The notes beneath the pieces were generated by a model. That model saw nothing but the letters and a program-made list of their open reading frames with translations. It ran no database searches and was not told the origin of the DNA. Source: Lepiota brunneoincarnata (taxonomy: Eukaryota; Basidiomycota; Agaricomycetes; Agaricales; Agaricaceae). From it: DNA of 64,000 nucleotides. The position numbers and the translations under genes were made by a program. Each line of letters begins with the position of its first letter. Positions within the stretch are counted from its first letter, which is position 1. Location: contig JAEBUN010000003.1 of NCBI GenBank assembly GCA_023014365.1, positions 744,001 to 808,000 on the forward strand, read 5' to 3'. This document shows, one piece after another, positions 34,843-46,172 of the stretch.

Positions 34843-35686
34843 TGTCATTCATAATTTGTTGTACATATGTAACATCTGTGTTGGTGATAAAACCGAACCG
34901 TCCCATTGTCCGAAATAAATCATGCGGAATGGCAGGTCAAGGAATAACCGTGGAACACTATTGGGGGCCAGTGGTTTGGACAGTCACAGTTGGTATGGTT
35001 AGAATGACCATGTATTTTCCCTTCAAGGTTTGGTGCAGCATTGTGCGTGTTCGAGCTGCACTGGGAGTCTGACCGAACAAGACCAAGCCCCCATCGGCTG
35101 CCATCAATATGATCAGTGAGCTTGACCAAAGACGGCAGCCAAGGAGGGGGGGCACATGAGTGAGAGGGTAAGGAGGAGTCCGACTAATTAAGACAGTGCC
35201 GATAGGAAAATAAGACCTGTAAGGTGAACGCAGCAACAGTTGGAGGAGAGTGAATAGCAGAGGGGGAGAGGAAATGGAAAGAAGGGACAGGATCTTCGAG
35301 GCTGGTGGACTGGGAGGGGAAGAAAACCGCACCATGAGATTATCGCGCAGTTACCCAGGCAAAATTGGGTGTTTCTGGAGCATGATGCTCCTCAACCAAT
35401 ACTTGCATCACCTCAAAAAGTACCAACAGTGCTGCATGCAGCAGCGCAAAACCGACCAGGAAACAGTGGAGCAAGAAGGTTAGGAGGTTCCACATTGACA
35501 AATTTTCCCCGTGATACATATGGACTTTGTATTTTCACGACATTCAAAAGGGTGGATTTCTGCTTCTAACATTACAATCTCGTACTGCGATGACTAGAGT
35601 CGTTCAGCTCATTCCTATTTAGGTTGTTTGGATCTTGTTGAAACTCTTAACTCCCTCCCAGCTGGATATCTCTCTGGCATCAAGGC
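34843..35686. other. Intergenic region
   Basis: 843 bp with only short frames, including a Pro/Ser/Leu-rich minus-strand frame (34958-35335) without recognisable domain. Nothing supported. Confidence 0.45.
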
Positions 35687-36768
35687 ATGCTGAAAAATGT
35701 TTTACCAGCAAAGAATGAAGAGTATGGCACCAAGGCCTATTGGTATGTCCCCTATCGGCTAAACTCCCTAGCTCGTTCGGCTGACGCTGATGATAAAGGG
35801 ACCAGAGATATACTCAGTCCGTTCAAGGCTTTTACATCAGTTTTTTGCTTTTCACTTAACAGGACAGGGAGAATGATGATGCCGGTTTTGACTGGTTCAA
35901 ATCATATAAGGATCTATCTGAAATCCTGCACGAGCTTATCCCAGACAAATCATCGAGAATCCTGATGCTAGGCTGCGGAAACTCGAGACTCTCCGAAGAC
36001 GTAAGTCTGTCGGATCCCGGAAGCCAAGGAGGGCTGAATCTCTTGATTTCTTGGGCTTCAGATGTGGAACGACGGCTATAAGAGTATAGTCAACACAGAC
36101 GTATGTTCTTCCACAATCACTTTCACGTAGGTGCAAGAGGCGGGGGTCCCTGCCTTTCTTCTGATGCCGCTCTCGCTTGTGTGTTGTTATCGCAGTATTC
36201 GGGTGTGCTTATCGAGAAGATGAGAAAAAAGCACGAACGAGCTCGACCAGAGATGAAATGTAAGTAATTGTGAGATTTGTGGGTTTGAAAGGGGCTAAGA
36301 TAATCAGGGCTCGAGATGGATGTTCGAGATTTAAATTTTGAAGACGAATCGTTCGATATTGCGATCGACAAAGGTTCATCTACCTGAAGAGGAAAGAAAA
36401 TCCTTGATCTGACTTTCCACAGGAACTATGGATGCCATGATGACTGCGAAAGGCGACATATGGGTGAGCCTCAACATTTCTGAACCTACCTGCTAACAAC
36501 ATATTTCCAGGATCCACCAGAACAAGTCGTCGAAGATTGTAACAAAGAAGTTGATGAAACTCTCCGGCAAGTCCTCTTTTATCTTAGTTCCCTGAATGTG
36601 TTGATAAGGCACAACAGGGTCCTTGGAAAAAGAGGCACCTTCATCTACCTGACCTTCGGCCAGCCTCACTTTCGTCGACGGTACCTAGCGAGGCCGGGTA
36701 CCACACTGGAGATCAGAGCACTAGGCGAAGCCTTCCATTATTATTTATACATTCTACGTAAGATCTGA
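35687..36768 (+). CDS. SAM-dependent methyltransferase, EEF1A lysine methyltransferase type (EEF1AKMT4/METTL13-like)
   Basis: Starts MLKNVLPAKNEEYGTKAYW, then DQRYTQDRENDDAGFDWFKS over two introns. The SAM-binding motif I is SRILMLGCGNSRLSED, followed by DYSGVLIEKMRKKHERARPE, WLEMDVRDLNFEDESFDIAI, DKGTMDAMMTAKGDIWDPPE and GTFIYLTFGQPHFRRRYLAR. The end is ALGEAFHYYLYILRKI, stop 36766-36768. Nine short exons. The motif order and the DKGT-MDA signature fit the methyltransferase group that modifies translation elongation factor eEF1A; the exact target residue cannot be read from sequence. Convergent with NDUFAF7, 144 bp between stops. Intact. The start is supported by the LPxxNxEYGTKxYW block being normal for the N-terminus of this group. 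Confidence 0.88.
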
Positions 36769-36912
36769 GTAGTCACCGAGCTGGTATATCCAATTCGTAC
36801 GAGTACTCATCGCTCAATTCCGTGGGATAGGCGAACTCTCTCGCACCGAACTCTGGACCCTAGATTTTTTGGGGTGGAGTCAGGTTACCAGCTTTTATAC
36901 GCAGAAAGGATC

Positions 36913-38685
36913 CTAAAAAAGGAACTTGACGTTTTTATAAAAGTCAAGCAGTGGGTTCTCTCCGTTACGTAGCGTGGTTTTGCTCAGATCTGCATAGGTC
37001 TCCATAAACTCTGCATGCGTGAAAACACTCGACTTGCGTTCTCCTACAGGTAGACCGCTAGCAGAGGCCACTCCGTCAACAGGATTTCGCCGATCCGTTC
37101 CCTGATGTGAGTTGAAGAACCCAGCTCCCAAGGATAGGGAACTTGAACTCGTCGTCAGGGGCGATGTTCCACCTATCGGGTTCGAGTGTGGTTGTGAGAG
37201 CATATGCTCATACATATCCCGAAGCCGGCCAAAGTTTGTTGGGAAGAATATATCGAAGTAGCCCTGTCGCACAAGGAGAGTTGAGCAGGGCACTGTGATG
37301 TTGCGGAAGCGGGTCTGTACGACAGGGGCATTAACCCCTGGAATGGTATCAGGAAGAGAAGAGAAGTCGGATAATAGGAGGCGATGTCTTGGGAAGTGGC
37401 TCCGCAGTGAGTGAAGGAGACTCAGGAGGCGAGTTGGTATGTACTCCTCTACGGAGAGATTGGGAGCGAAGGGGAGGGAGGTGTAAAATTTACGGAGGAT
37501 GTCCCAACGTTGAAGGAGTGTGTTTATAGGCGGACTATGTCCTAAACGACTCCGAGTTTTCAAGAAGGACGCGATCAAAGGGTCCGTAACAGGGGAGAAA
37601 ATCATGTCGAATTCGCCTTGGTCGTCAATTGTCACGACACCCTGATACGGCTTCATAGTACGGAGGTCATAGCGAATGACATCATGCGCGAAGTTGTCCT
37701 AGTGGTCTTAAGCGAAAGAAGCCGAATCACGGGAGGCGATAGCTTACAATAACTTCCATGGCAAGGAAAAAGCACGGCGTGGGCTCTCTGGTTTTCCAAT
37801 GGAAGATGCTCTGGTGCGCCACCCTGACGCAAGCATGGTGCTTCCCGAGTCTTTTCTTTTGGAGTTTGGCGAGGTTGCTACTGATTTCAATTATGTTGTA
37901 GCGCGTCCGCTCATACACCTCGGGATAGTGTTCCTTGAGGTAATCGAGGATACTTTCAGCTAGCGAACCGTTACCAGCACCTATTTCGTAGATGACAAAA
38001 TCCTCATAAGGGAAATACTTCAGCAAGTACTCAGACACGAGACACTGGGCGATGGCGTGGCCGTAGTACGGCTAGAGGCGGTCGAGCTCAATCCCAAGAG
38101 GAAATAAAACCTAGAATAACGTACCTTGAACAGTTCTGTTGGTGTATGCCACAGCTGCCTCCCAGGTCCGTCGTGTTTGTCCGCACCGTATTTCGCGTAT
38201 CTTCGTGCCACCTCTTCCTGAAACTCCGCCGAATCCCGCAGCTTCCAAAACTCAAACTCGGTTCCCTGGGTGTCAAATATATTCGCCTGCTTCGGGAAAT
38301 ACCCGTAGTTGGGGTTATACAGGGAATCCTCGATGAAGTCGCGAGCGAGCATTTTGACCCCTTTGGGCGGGTTGGTCTCGTGTTCCAACATGTTGGCGTC
38401 GACCTGCTTGAGAGCCATCTGAGTCGTGGTGGGCTCTGCACCTAGAGATGTCTGATTATAGTTCCATTTATCCTTGGGGTTTGGGATGAGCTCTCTAGTC
38501 CGATTCCTGAGCCAAGTACTGGATGTACTTAAGCGCTGAACGAGGGTGGAGGATGGTTGCACAAAGTTAAAGGGGCGGATGTTGGGTAGACATCTGGAGG
38601 AACGCGCCCCCAGCGATATCATGTGCGATGAGGAAGTCCAATGGGGGGCGGCGGGGCTAGCTGAGCAGCAGGATTCAGGAAGCAA
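36913..38685 (-). CDS. NDUFAF7: NDUFAF7/MidA-type protein arginine methyltransferase (mitochondrial complex I assembly)
   Basis: The N-terminus, from either 38685 or the Met near 38622 (MISLGARSSRCLPNIRPFNF), is rich in Arg/Ser and fits a mitochondrial presequence. Conserved blocks: GVKMLARDFIEDSLYNPNYG, YGHAIAQCLVSEYLLKYFPY, the SAM motif FVIYEIGAGNGSLAESILDY, TRYNIIEISSNLAKLQKKRL, FFLAMEVIDNFAHDVIRYD and TRFRNITVPCSTLLVRQGYF. The C-terminus ends FYKNVKFLF. Two introns seen, one between the two N-terminal ORF segments near 38090 and one near 37740. Known role: symmetric dimethylation of NDUFS2, needed for early complex I assembly. Divergent from MMS19 with only 92 bp between start codons. 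The gene appears intact. Confidence 0.92.
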
Positions 38686-38777
38686 CTTGGCTATTGATGG
38701 GGGGCGGGCATGTGACCAATTTCACCAACCTAATGACGACTAAGTAATCTAATCATTCGCTTTTCTCTTACTGCTTG

Positions 38778-41700
38778 ATGTCGACCACTGAACTTTCAGA
38801 ACGCTTGATACGAACATGGATGGCCACAGAGAAAGGTGATGATGTCCAAGGGATTGTGTCAGGTATGTGGTGTTCTCTTATGATTCTAACCAGTACTAGA
38901 ACACTTGTTCAGAGATCGCTGAGGGCCGGATGAGCCTCGTTAGTGTCGTCAGGGGTCTCGGAGAATATCTCACTGCAGACGAGGAGGACCAACGACAAAA
39001 AGGTAGGTTCTGATGCAGAATCTTGCGCGCCAGTATAACTCAAGTGTTAGCCTAGGTGTTGAGCTCTTGTCGCTAATTTTGCTCAAGCTTCCGCCAGGAA
39101 AAATGAATAAGCAGTCCAGTAAGAGACACTATTTTGCCTGCGTTGGACTCTGACCTGGTATTTGAAGCTCGCGTGTTGACCACATTCTATTGCGACAAGC
39201 TTGAGGACTCGGGGACGATCATCCCGGCGTTAAGAGGAATCCAGTCCTTGATCAAGTTACCAACATGCTCCTCGCCCGAGATTCAGAGTATATTGCGCAG
39301 GTACTTGCCACTCGTTTCATGCGTAGTGCAACAGCACGCGCTGACCCTCTCCAGCATGTTTCTCCATGTCAAGATGAAGGCGCTGGCTCAATCCATCCGA
39401 TTTATTGTGTTTTCGATACTAGACTCCCTCGTCGCGAACCATAGAGATGGTCGGCCCCCTAATTTCAACTATCTCCTCGTAACTGACAAACCCCAGTTCT
39501 CAAAGCTATGGGAAAAGAATTCCTAGAAGGCTACGTCGGCCTCGCGGAAGGAGAAAAAGATCCTCGAAACCTTATCGTAGCTTTTGCTATTGCCCGCGTG
39601 ATTCTTATCGAATTTGATATCAGCGAGCGCGTGGAGGTAGTGACCATAACTATATGGCCATGTGTATGTTGCTCACTCCTCCCTCAGACGTTCTTCAACA
39701 TCATTTTTTGTTACTTCCCAATTACATTCAGACCTCCACCCAATGACCCGTATGGAGTTACCACAGAAGACCTTCGCCTGGCTCTGCGGTGCGCGACACA
39801 ATGTTGAGTGCTGTGTTCCTGATCTGACTTTTTTGTACAGTGGATGTTTGAGCGCAACGCCATCCTTCGGCCCCCTGGCGATCCCCGTTTTCTTAGAGAA
39901 GCTACTAGCTGGTTCCAAGGCAACCAAGGTATGATTCCGTCGTCCTATCCGAGGCAGCTATACCATTCCTTTCCCTTAACGCAGAGAGATGCGCTGCAGA
40001 CAATAGGTGTTTGCCTTCCAGTGTACGGTCCGGCTTTGGCGCGTTCCGAAGCGCGCAAACTCTGGAATTCCCTCAAGCTCGAAGTCGGTTCACATTTTAC
40101 GCGGTCTCGGGGGTTTGGTTCTCATACACGTTCCCCCAGGTCTTCCAGCCAATAGATTCGATAACGGAGGCAGAGGCGCTGCGGACAATACAAATCCTCG
40201 TAAAAACCGTCCACGAGAAGGATCTGCCTTCCGAAGATAGCAAAGATATCCAGGGTCTAGTTCAGGATGTTTGCGAAGAATGCATAGGAATACTCAAGGA
40301 GCCAGAGAAGAGCCAGGCGCGACCCGCCGCCAAGATACTCTGTGCCTTTATGAGCGCAACCCGTAGGCATCTCACAAGCTCATTGGATTGTGGTCTCTTA
40401 CAATACGACATACAGCTTCCGTGGCAAAGTACACCATTTCTCAGGCGGTGCCACACCTCGTCAAGTTGTCCTCAAATCCCGAAGAAGCAGGCAATCGTGG
40501 ACCAATACTGACGGCCCTGTCCGAGTTTATCGCTGCAGCCAGGGACTCCTTATTGAAACTCCCTGCTCAGCCAGCTCAGACAGAGGACGACATGGAGATC
40601 CAGCTCACAACCCCGCCGTTGATTCCTTATAAAGATGAGGTGCTTGGAGTGTTGACAGTGGGGCTTAAGACAGTATCATCCCGAAGGCCAGCGTTGATTG
40701 GATTGCATACAATGGTTACAACGGAAAACTTGTTAACAGACGAGGAGTTAACGTTCGTTGTGCACAACGTCAATGATATCCTAGAGGCAGGGTCAGACGA
40801 ACTCGATGATGCCAGGTATTTTGTTCGTTGCCAGTTGACCACCACGCCTCCTGCTTATACACTTCAACAGTGACGCTGTTATTGACCTTCTTTCTGCGGT
40901 GGCTGGTGTCAACCCCCGCCCTGTAGGGGAACAAACCCTCCCACTCCTGTTCAGCTCGCTTCCGGATGACCCTCCCCCACGCGATGCCATTCCTGAGCGA
41001 GTGAAGATTCTCAATGTCTTATCTGCGCTGGAAGCACTATGTCTTCATGCGCAACTTTTTGAAACTCTGGTCGTGAGGCTGACGACGAAACTTGACCTGG
41101 TCTGTGTCCCCAACCCTGATTGTATCAGGCCAACATCGCCGGTGGAAGAAGAGGATGTCGAGCTGCACGCGGCGTACGCTCACTGGCTTCTGAACACTCT
41201 CGCCAAGACTTTGGAGAAAAAGGTTGAGAAAGGTGATCCAGACGTGGTTAAGTATATCGAGAGACTGGTGCCAAGGATTTTCAATCTATTCATTTTTGCT
41301 GCATTCGCCGTATGCCAGGAAGAGGTTTGTGATGATGACGAAAGGAAGGGAAGATGGAAGAAGAGAGTAGGTATTGCGACGGACCACAGACTAGTGAAGA
41401 AGGCGGGAGAGATTGTGACGCTGGTAGTCCAGGTCTTGCCATTGGCGTGAGTTCTCTTGGGATCGACCGGGTCTTGACTCATTAGCGACGACAATCTGGA
41501 TTAGAAAGCAGGAGATCTATGCAACAGCCCTGTATGATGCTTTGTTGGAGGGAAAGATCATGCTCATTGCAGATGGTCAACAGAGGATACCTTCAGACCA
41601 GAAACTCCTTGTTTTCTCGGTCAGTCTCTCTCTCGGTCCAGTCAATGCAGATGCTTATAATAGTGTTCCAGGATGCGGCGTTGACGGTACAGAAGAACCT

Positions 41701-43112
41701 GCTGGCGCTGTTTGCTTCTGCCATCATCGCGCTGCGACAAGAGGTTCGTGCTTGAGGTGTTCTCGTTGCGTGTAGACAATTCATTTGACACAGGTGCGGC
41801 CAGTTGTTCCCGAACTGAACGCGTTCTTAGACAAGATGCTATGGTGGAGCATAACGGATGCGACCACGGAGCTTCAACGAAATGCTGCATTACAACTGTT
41901 GGCCTCTACCTTGAACAAGCATGCAGACATTGAAGGTAAACAAGTAATTGAATTTTGAACGACAGGATTGTTGACGCTTTGCAGGGCTGGAAACATTTTT
42001 AAATACCGTATTATCGGTATTCTGGGAAAGGGAGGTTAATAATGCCAGTGTGGCTGTCGAGAGGAGAAGGAATGCAATTATGGCTTGGATATGGGTAGCT
42101 ATCCTGCACTTCATTAGAGGTTTGAACTTAAAAAAATTACGTATGACAGGTCTCTAAGGCTCTGCTCGTTCGCAATTACTCTCTCGCTTCACGGTTCACA
42201 GACAAACTATTTGAAGCATTCAACGATGAGACTATCAGTTGGGATGTTGCGAAGGCCCTGGGCGAGGTGGTTGGTGTGGATGATGTGTTGACTAAACCAC
42301 ATCATGCTGTCATCCGCGTATGAACTTCCGGACTCTGGTTGAGTGTGGGGCTTACGGATGTTTCGCAGATTTTATATGCACAAAAATTCGTTGGCAGGGT
42401 GCTCCCGAGAATCATTTCTGGTGCAAAAAATAACAGTGGTGAGTAGTTCAGCTCACTATGGCACAGGATTTGCAACAGATTACTGGTTCAAAGAACCACG
42501 AGTCCAGACAGCGTCCTTAGTCGCCTTGACTTCCTTGATCAAATCCATACCTAAGGTGACATACCAGCACGAGCTTCCTGGCGTAGGTTTCAGTCTTGTG
42601 TCAATCCTATTGTGCATTTATTGTTCTGGTCAGCTCATTCCTCTTCTTTTACGCGGACTCGATCTTCCGGACACCAGCATCCGATCGAATATCATTGATA
42701 CGTTTTTAGTGGCGGCAGAAGGCGATTCTCCGGAAAGCAGTCTTGTCGCAAGCCACGCGCAGATGTTGGTGAATTTGATGTTGAGGAACAGCAATGTAGC
42801 AGAAATGCCATCCCCGGTGCGTATCTTACATTACGGGTGCCATGTTGCCGTGTTTATGGGTGCCATGTACAGAAAGTGAGAATATCAGCTCTCAAGTACC
42901 TTGAAAGGTTGCCCTCGATCGTACGATACGATGTGCTGCACCCTTCCAAACCTACAGTGATCAAGATGCTTGGTCAGGTACTTGATGACCCTAAGCGGGA
43001 GGTTAGAAGGGTGGCTGTAGATGCTAGAACTGCCTGGTGAGATTATTTTTGTCATGCCCTTGTATTCTGCTGAATTCTGTTACTTAGGTTCCGGTACTAT
43101 GGGTCCGTGTAG
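38778..43112 (+). CDS. MMS19: MMS19, cytosolic iron-sulfur targeting / NER-TFIIH factor
   Basis: The N-terminal MMS19 domain: SERLIRTWMATEKGDDVQGI, EIAEGRMSLVSVVRGLGEYL, VLTTFYCDKLEDSGTIIPAL, VKMKALAQSIRFIVFSILDS, EFLEGYVGLAEGEKDPRNLI, IFCYFPITFRPPPNDPYGVT, SATPSFGPLAIPVFLEKLLA and IGVCLPVYGPALARSEARKL. HEAT-like repeats continue to the C-terminal HEAT domain (LIPLLLRGLDLPDTSIRSNI, KVRISALKYLERLPSIVRYD, LDDPKREVRRVAVDARTAWF). A last short exon encodes RYYGSV, stop 43110-43112. Around 18 exons, about 1050 residues. Role: MMS19 with CIAO1/CIA2B hands Fe-S clusters to DNA repair and replication enzymes (XPD, polymerases). I found no frameshift in the exons traced; some borders in the middle are approximate. 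Confidence 0.93.
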
Positions 43113-43178
43113 TTACAATAGATATAGTTGTGAGTTCGTGAACCGCATGGACCAAATAAAGGCGGGACACGACCGGCG

Positions 43179-44885
43179 ATGTCCGGTAGTTGCCACGATG
43201 TTGAAATCGACGCGTCTGCTTGTTACAATCCACAAACAACACCAATGCCCCACCATGTCAATGGCGGCGACCTCTTCGCCTCCACAACCTCCTCACATTT
43301 TCTCGCACCCTCTAAGTCTGTTCCTCGCAGATCCTCCAGACAGAGCATGAGCTCGCGCAAATCCTCATCACCTCTGCGCCCGCCTACGGGTCTTGCTCAC
43401 GGTCTCAACAGTGGTGAAGACGATGACGAAAGTGGCAATACCACCTTGAACGGGGCTGTCAATGGCGGCAGTCGGCAGCACTCTCTCGCACATGAGCTCG
43501 CTTTTGCCTTGATGCCTGAGCCGAGTGCCGGGTCGAAGCTGCTGGCAGAGGAATTTGGAATAGAGTATGACGAAGGGGCAGAAGGGATCGATGAGCCTGT
43601 GAACACTGTCAGTCGGGGTTCACGACTACAACATGCTCAGATCCAGGACGATATTGGACAGGAGGAGCATGAGCAATTATTGGGTAAAACACAGCAACAT
43701 GCTCTCTCAAATGAGCTGGGGGAGAATGGAGATGCTAGTGGCGATGTCGCACAAGCTCATTTATTTGCGGACGACTCGAATAGCATTGACGATGGGTCGC
43801 TCCACGATGGGGAGTTTGCGGGTGCAGAATACGAGGGGCTGGAGAGTCCCTTGCCTGCCGGCAGGAAGAGAAGAGGGAAGCCTGTGATCAAAGTTCAGAA
43901 GCCAGAGGTGGATGCAATGGATATGTTGGCGCAGGACTTGCAGTCGACGGAGGCCCTCTTGAAGCACCTGAGGACTCTGGACAGTGACTCAGCGACAGCA
44001 ACAACAAACTCGGCCAGGACCATACACTCTTCCTCTCATCAACCCACTTTAGAACGATACGCTTCGGATATTATCCGGAGAATGGACGAAGCTGCCAGAA
44101 ACCGGGAAGGACAGCTACGGGTATTATTGGAATATGACAGAGAGTTCAAGAAAATTGCTAGTGAGGTTAACGGTACGGAAGTCTTGAGCCGAGTGGACGA
44201 ACTTCCCTCGTTGGGTGACGACGGTGGTGATAGCGACCACGATTTCTCTTCAACACCTCTCGTTACACCCACGGCGACCTCGTCAGGACGAACATTAGAC
44301 GTCGTGGCGGAAGAGGATCACACACAACAGAATGAGTGGGATATAGACCCACATGCCCACTTACATAACGACGTCGGGGAGGATGTTTCCCAATCGACCT
44401 CGTTGTCTCCTTCACCCACGAAAGCCGCGTTCCCACTCCTCCCTCCTCCGCCTGCTATACCCCCGCCATCAAAAGCAACACCTGGGAGCGCAATTCCCCA
44501 TCTTACGCACATCCGCACATTCACCACATCCCTTATTGCATCGCTTACGACACTGTCGGAGCAAGCGCAGGTGAATGGAGCCGCTACCACGGAGGCTGGA
44601 AGAAAAATCAAGGCCTTGAAGAACAAGATGGGTGGGTGGCAGATGGAGTGGGAGAGTGCAGAGAAGAGTAAAGTAAGGATTGAGAGGTGGGAAGCAGGCG
44701 TCGTGGATTGGCAGAATGGAGATGTGGGCAGTGGAGATGACGGGACGTTGGGGGGTGTGAGTCCTGGACGGTTGGCTGCGAGGAGGAGGGTGGACGGGAG
44801 GAAGCTTGTAGAGGAATACCTGAGTGCTTCGGAAAAGGCGATTAGAGAAGCTACAGAGAGGACGCAAGCAATCATGGCGCGGTGA
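43179..44885 (+). CDS. Unrecognised acidic, intronless 568-aa protein
   Basis: One uninterrupted frame, unlike its intron-rich neighbours. It may start at 43179 or at the downstream Met in PMPHHVNGGDLFASTTSSHF. Parts: a Ser/Arg-rich start (RRSSRQSMSSRKSSSPLRPP); SLAHELAFALMPEPSAGSKL and LAEEFGIEYDEGAEGIDEPV; an acidic middle; a basic patch AGRKRRGKPVIKVQKPEVDA; a helical block MDMLAQDLQSTEALLKHLRT; LERYASDIIRRMDEAARNRE; and a C-terminal coiled-coil-like end (GRKIKALKNKMGGWQMEWES, KLVEEYLSASEKAIREATER). The predicted features suggest a scaffold or cytoskeleton-associated protein, but I do not recognise a family and assign no function. The strand and reading frame are well supported by length and composition. 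Confidence 0.8.
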   Translation: MSGSCHDVEIDASACYNPQTTPMPHHVNGGDLFASTTSSHFLAPSKSVPRRSSRQSMSSRKSSSPLRPPTGLAHGLNSGEDDDESGNTTLNGAVNGGSRQHSLAHELAFALMPEPSAGSKLLAEEFGIEYDEGAEGIDEPVNTVSRGSRLQHAQIQDDIGQEEHEQLLGKTQQHALSNELGENGDASGDVAQAHLFADDSNSIDDGSLHDGEFAGAEYEGLESPLPAGRKRRGKPVIKVQKPEVDAMDMLAQDLQSTEALLKHLRTLDSDSATATTNSARTIHSSSHQPTLERYASDIIRRMDEAARNREGQLRVLLEYDREFKKIASEVNGTEVLSRVDELPSLGDDGGDSDHDFSSTPLVTPTATSSGRTLDVVAEEDHTQQNEWDIDPHAHLHNDVGEDVSQSTSLSPSPTKAAFPLLPPPPAIPPPSKATPGSAIPHLTHIRTFTTSLIASLTTLSEQAQVNGAATTEAGRKIKALKNKMGGWQMEWESAEKSKVRIERWEAGVVDWQNGDVGSGDDGTLGGVSPGRLAARRRVDGRKLVEEYLSASEKAIREATERTQAIMAR

Positions 44886-46172
44886 TGTAAGGTTCTATGC
44901 TTCGGACTCAGCCCATACGATTCCCCCTTTCTTTTTCTTCTAGAATTAAACATCTGTTTTTCCACTCTTACCGCTTTCGCGTACATACATTATTTTTGGA
45001 TATGTTGTATAACCTCACAAACCTATGGTCGGAATGCACTGGACATGAACATGTGGAAGATGAGCGCGCTTTGTAGTCATATGGTCGATCTCCGGCATGC
45101 CGTTGCAACAAGTGGTTGGCGTGTGTCTGTACCGTTGTCTGCGGGGTATGCCCGCTACCATATACTATATATGCCTTCCGGAGACATTCTCACCTAGGAT
45201 TCACGGACCTCATGGAATACGGATATTACAATACAATGCAAAACTTGAATTTAGCTCGTCCGTCATCGATGGCCGCGCTCGTTACACAGGCCTGGGATCT
45301 ATGTGGATGATGTCGGTAACCGATCCTGATGATCGTGGGGCGGAACAAGTGTTTTCCAAGGGCTTCTGCTTTCTTATAATACATGGGTCATTGGCCAACC
45401 GATACCGGCGGGGTTCGTGAGCGGGAATGTGATACCGAAGGAGACATTGGGCCGCATACCGGTCTGGTCTGGGAGTGTTTCGATGTCCATGTCCGTAGTA
45501 GCATGAATGGTGGCAAAGTGGTCTTTGAGCAGAAGGTTCATTAGCGAGGAGGATATCCCGCAAGCGTCGTGACCGGATAGGCAGACCGTGGAGAGGGATC
45601 CCCCTCCCCCATGCGGTAGGAGGTGCGCTGTATGGCGAGATAGAACTGGTAGCTTTCGATTAGCAGGTGAAAAAGGCCTGGAGAGACGCAAGGCGCCCAA
45701 CCCGCACACGGGTAATGCGATCTAGCCCACCGTGAAGTGCAGGCCCATGAATTGGGCGACTTAAAGCGCGAACGCTGCAGACATGATTCCTGGTCAATGG
45801 TATCCCTCCAGAGGCGACGGACGTTTGAGGTTCGTATGAGCTCAATGCCATCGAGGTTAAGCAATTTTTTGGTGAGGATCTCTAGAGAAGGGACGAAGGC
45901 CACAGCGTCCAGGGGTCGAGGAGAGGTGCGTATGAGCTTAACTCCTTTAAACGTTGGCAGGTTTGACAGACATCGAGCACACGATAGTTGGTGAGGTGAA
46001 ACTCAAGCACTGAGGGTTGTGTAACATACCGGCGCCCCACAGCAACGATTTTAATCTAAGCGACCGAAGATTTGGCTAGACCCTTCTGATCCTAATATAT
46101 GCAAATATGCATAACCTATTAGTTCTTGCCCACCTCGCACCCGATTGCTCCTGCCAACGATTATAGTCTACG
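44886..46172. other. Intergenic region containing an F-box remnant
   Basis: About 1.3 kb between two plus-strand genes. The 3' flank of the unknown protein is on the left. The F-box remnant (listed separately) is on the minus strand. No other feature supported. Confidence 0.5.
45541..45994 (-). pseudogene. Probable F-box protein remnant
   Basis: The minus strand reads FVPSLEILTKKLLNLDGIEL, IRTSNVRRLWRDTIDQESCL. This fits the mushroom F-box pattern (P.EIL..IL..LD...L.R.S.V...WR..I). Continuation in another frame gives GPALHGGLDRITRVRVGRLA, SLQAFF, the usual region after an F-box, so at least one frameshift is present. Just upstream a second similar phrase (KLIRTSP beside ELIRTSN, sharing AGCTCATACG then ACCTC) suggests a small internal duplication. 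Further minus-strand frames reach about 45374 without a recognisable match. Probably a dead member of the expanded F-box family; evidence is moderate. Confidence 0.45.

Noticed and set aside
34958..35335. 125-codon Pro/Ser/Leu-rich minus-strand frame
   Set aside because: No recognisable domain, start context or splice support; composition is low-complexity.
44318..44986. 222-codon minus-strand frame opposite the unknown acidic protein
   Set aside because: Antisense shadow; the plus-strand frame is longer and has protein-like segments.
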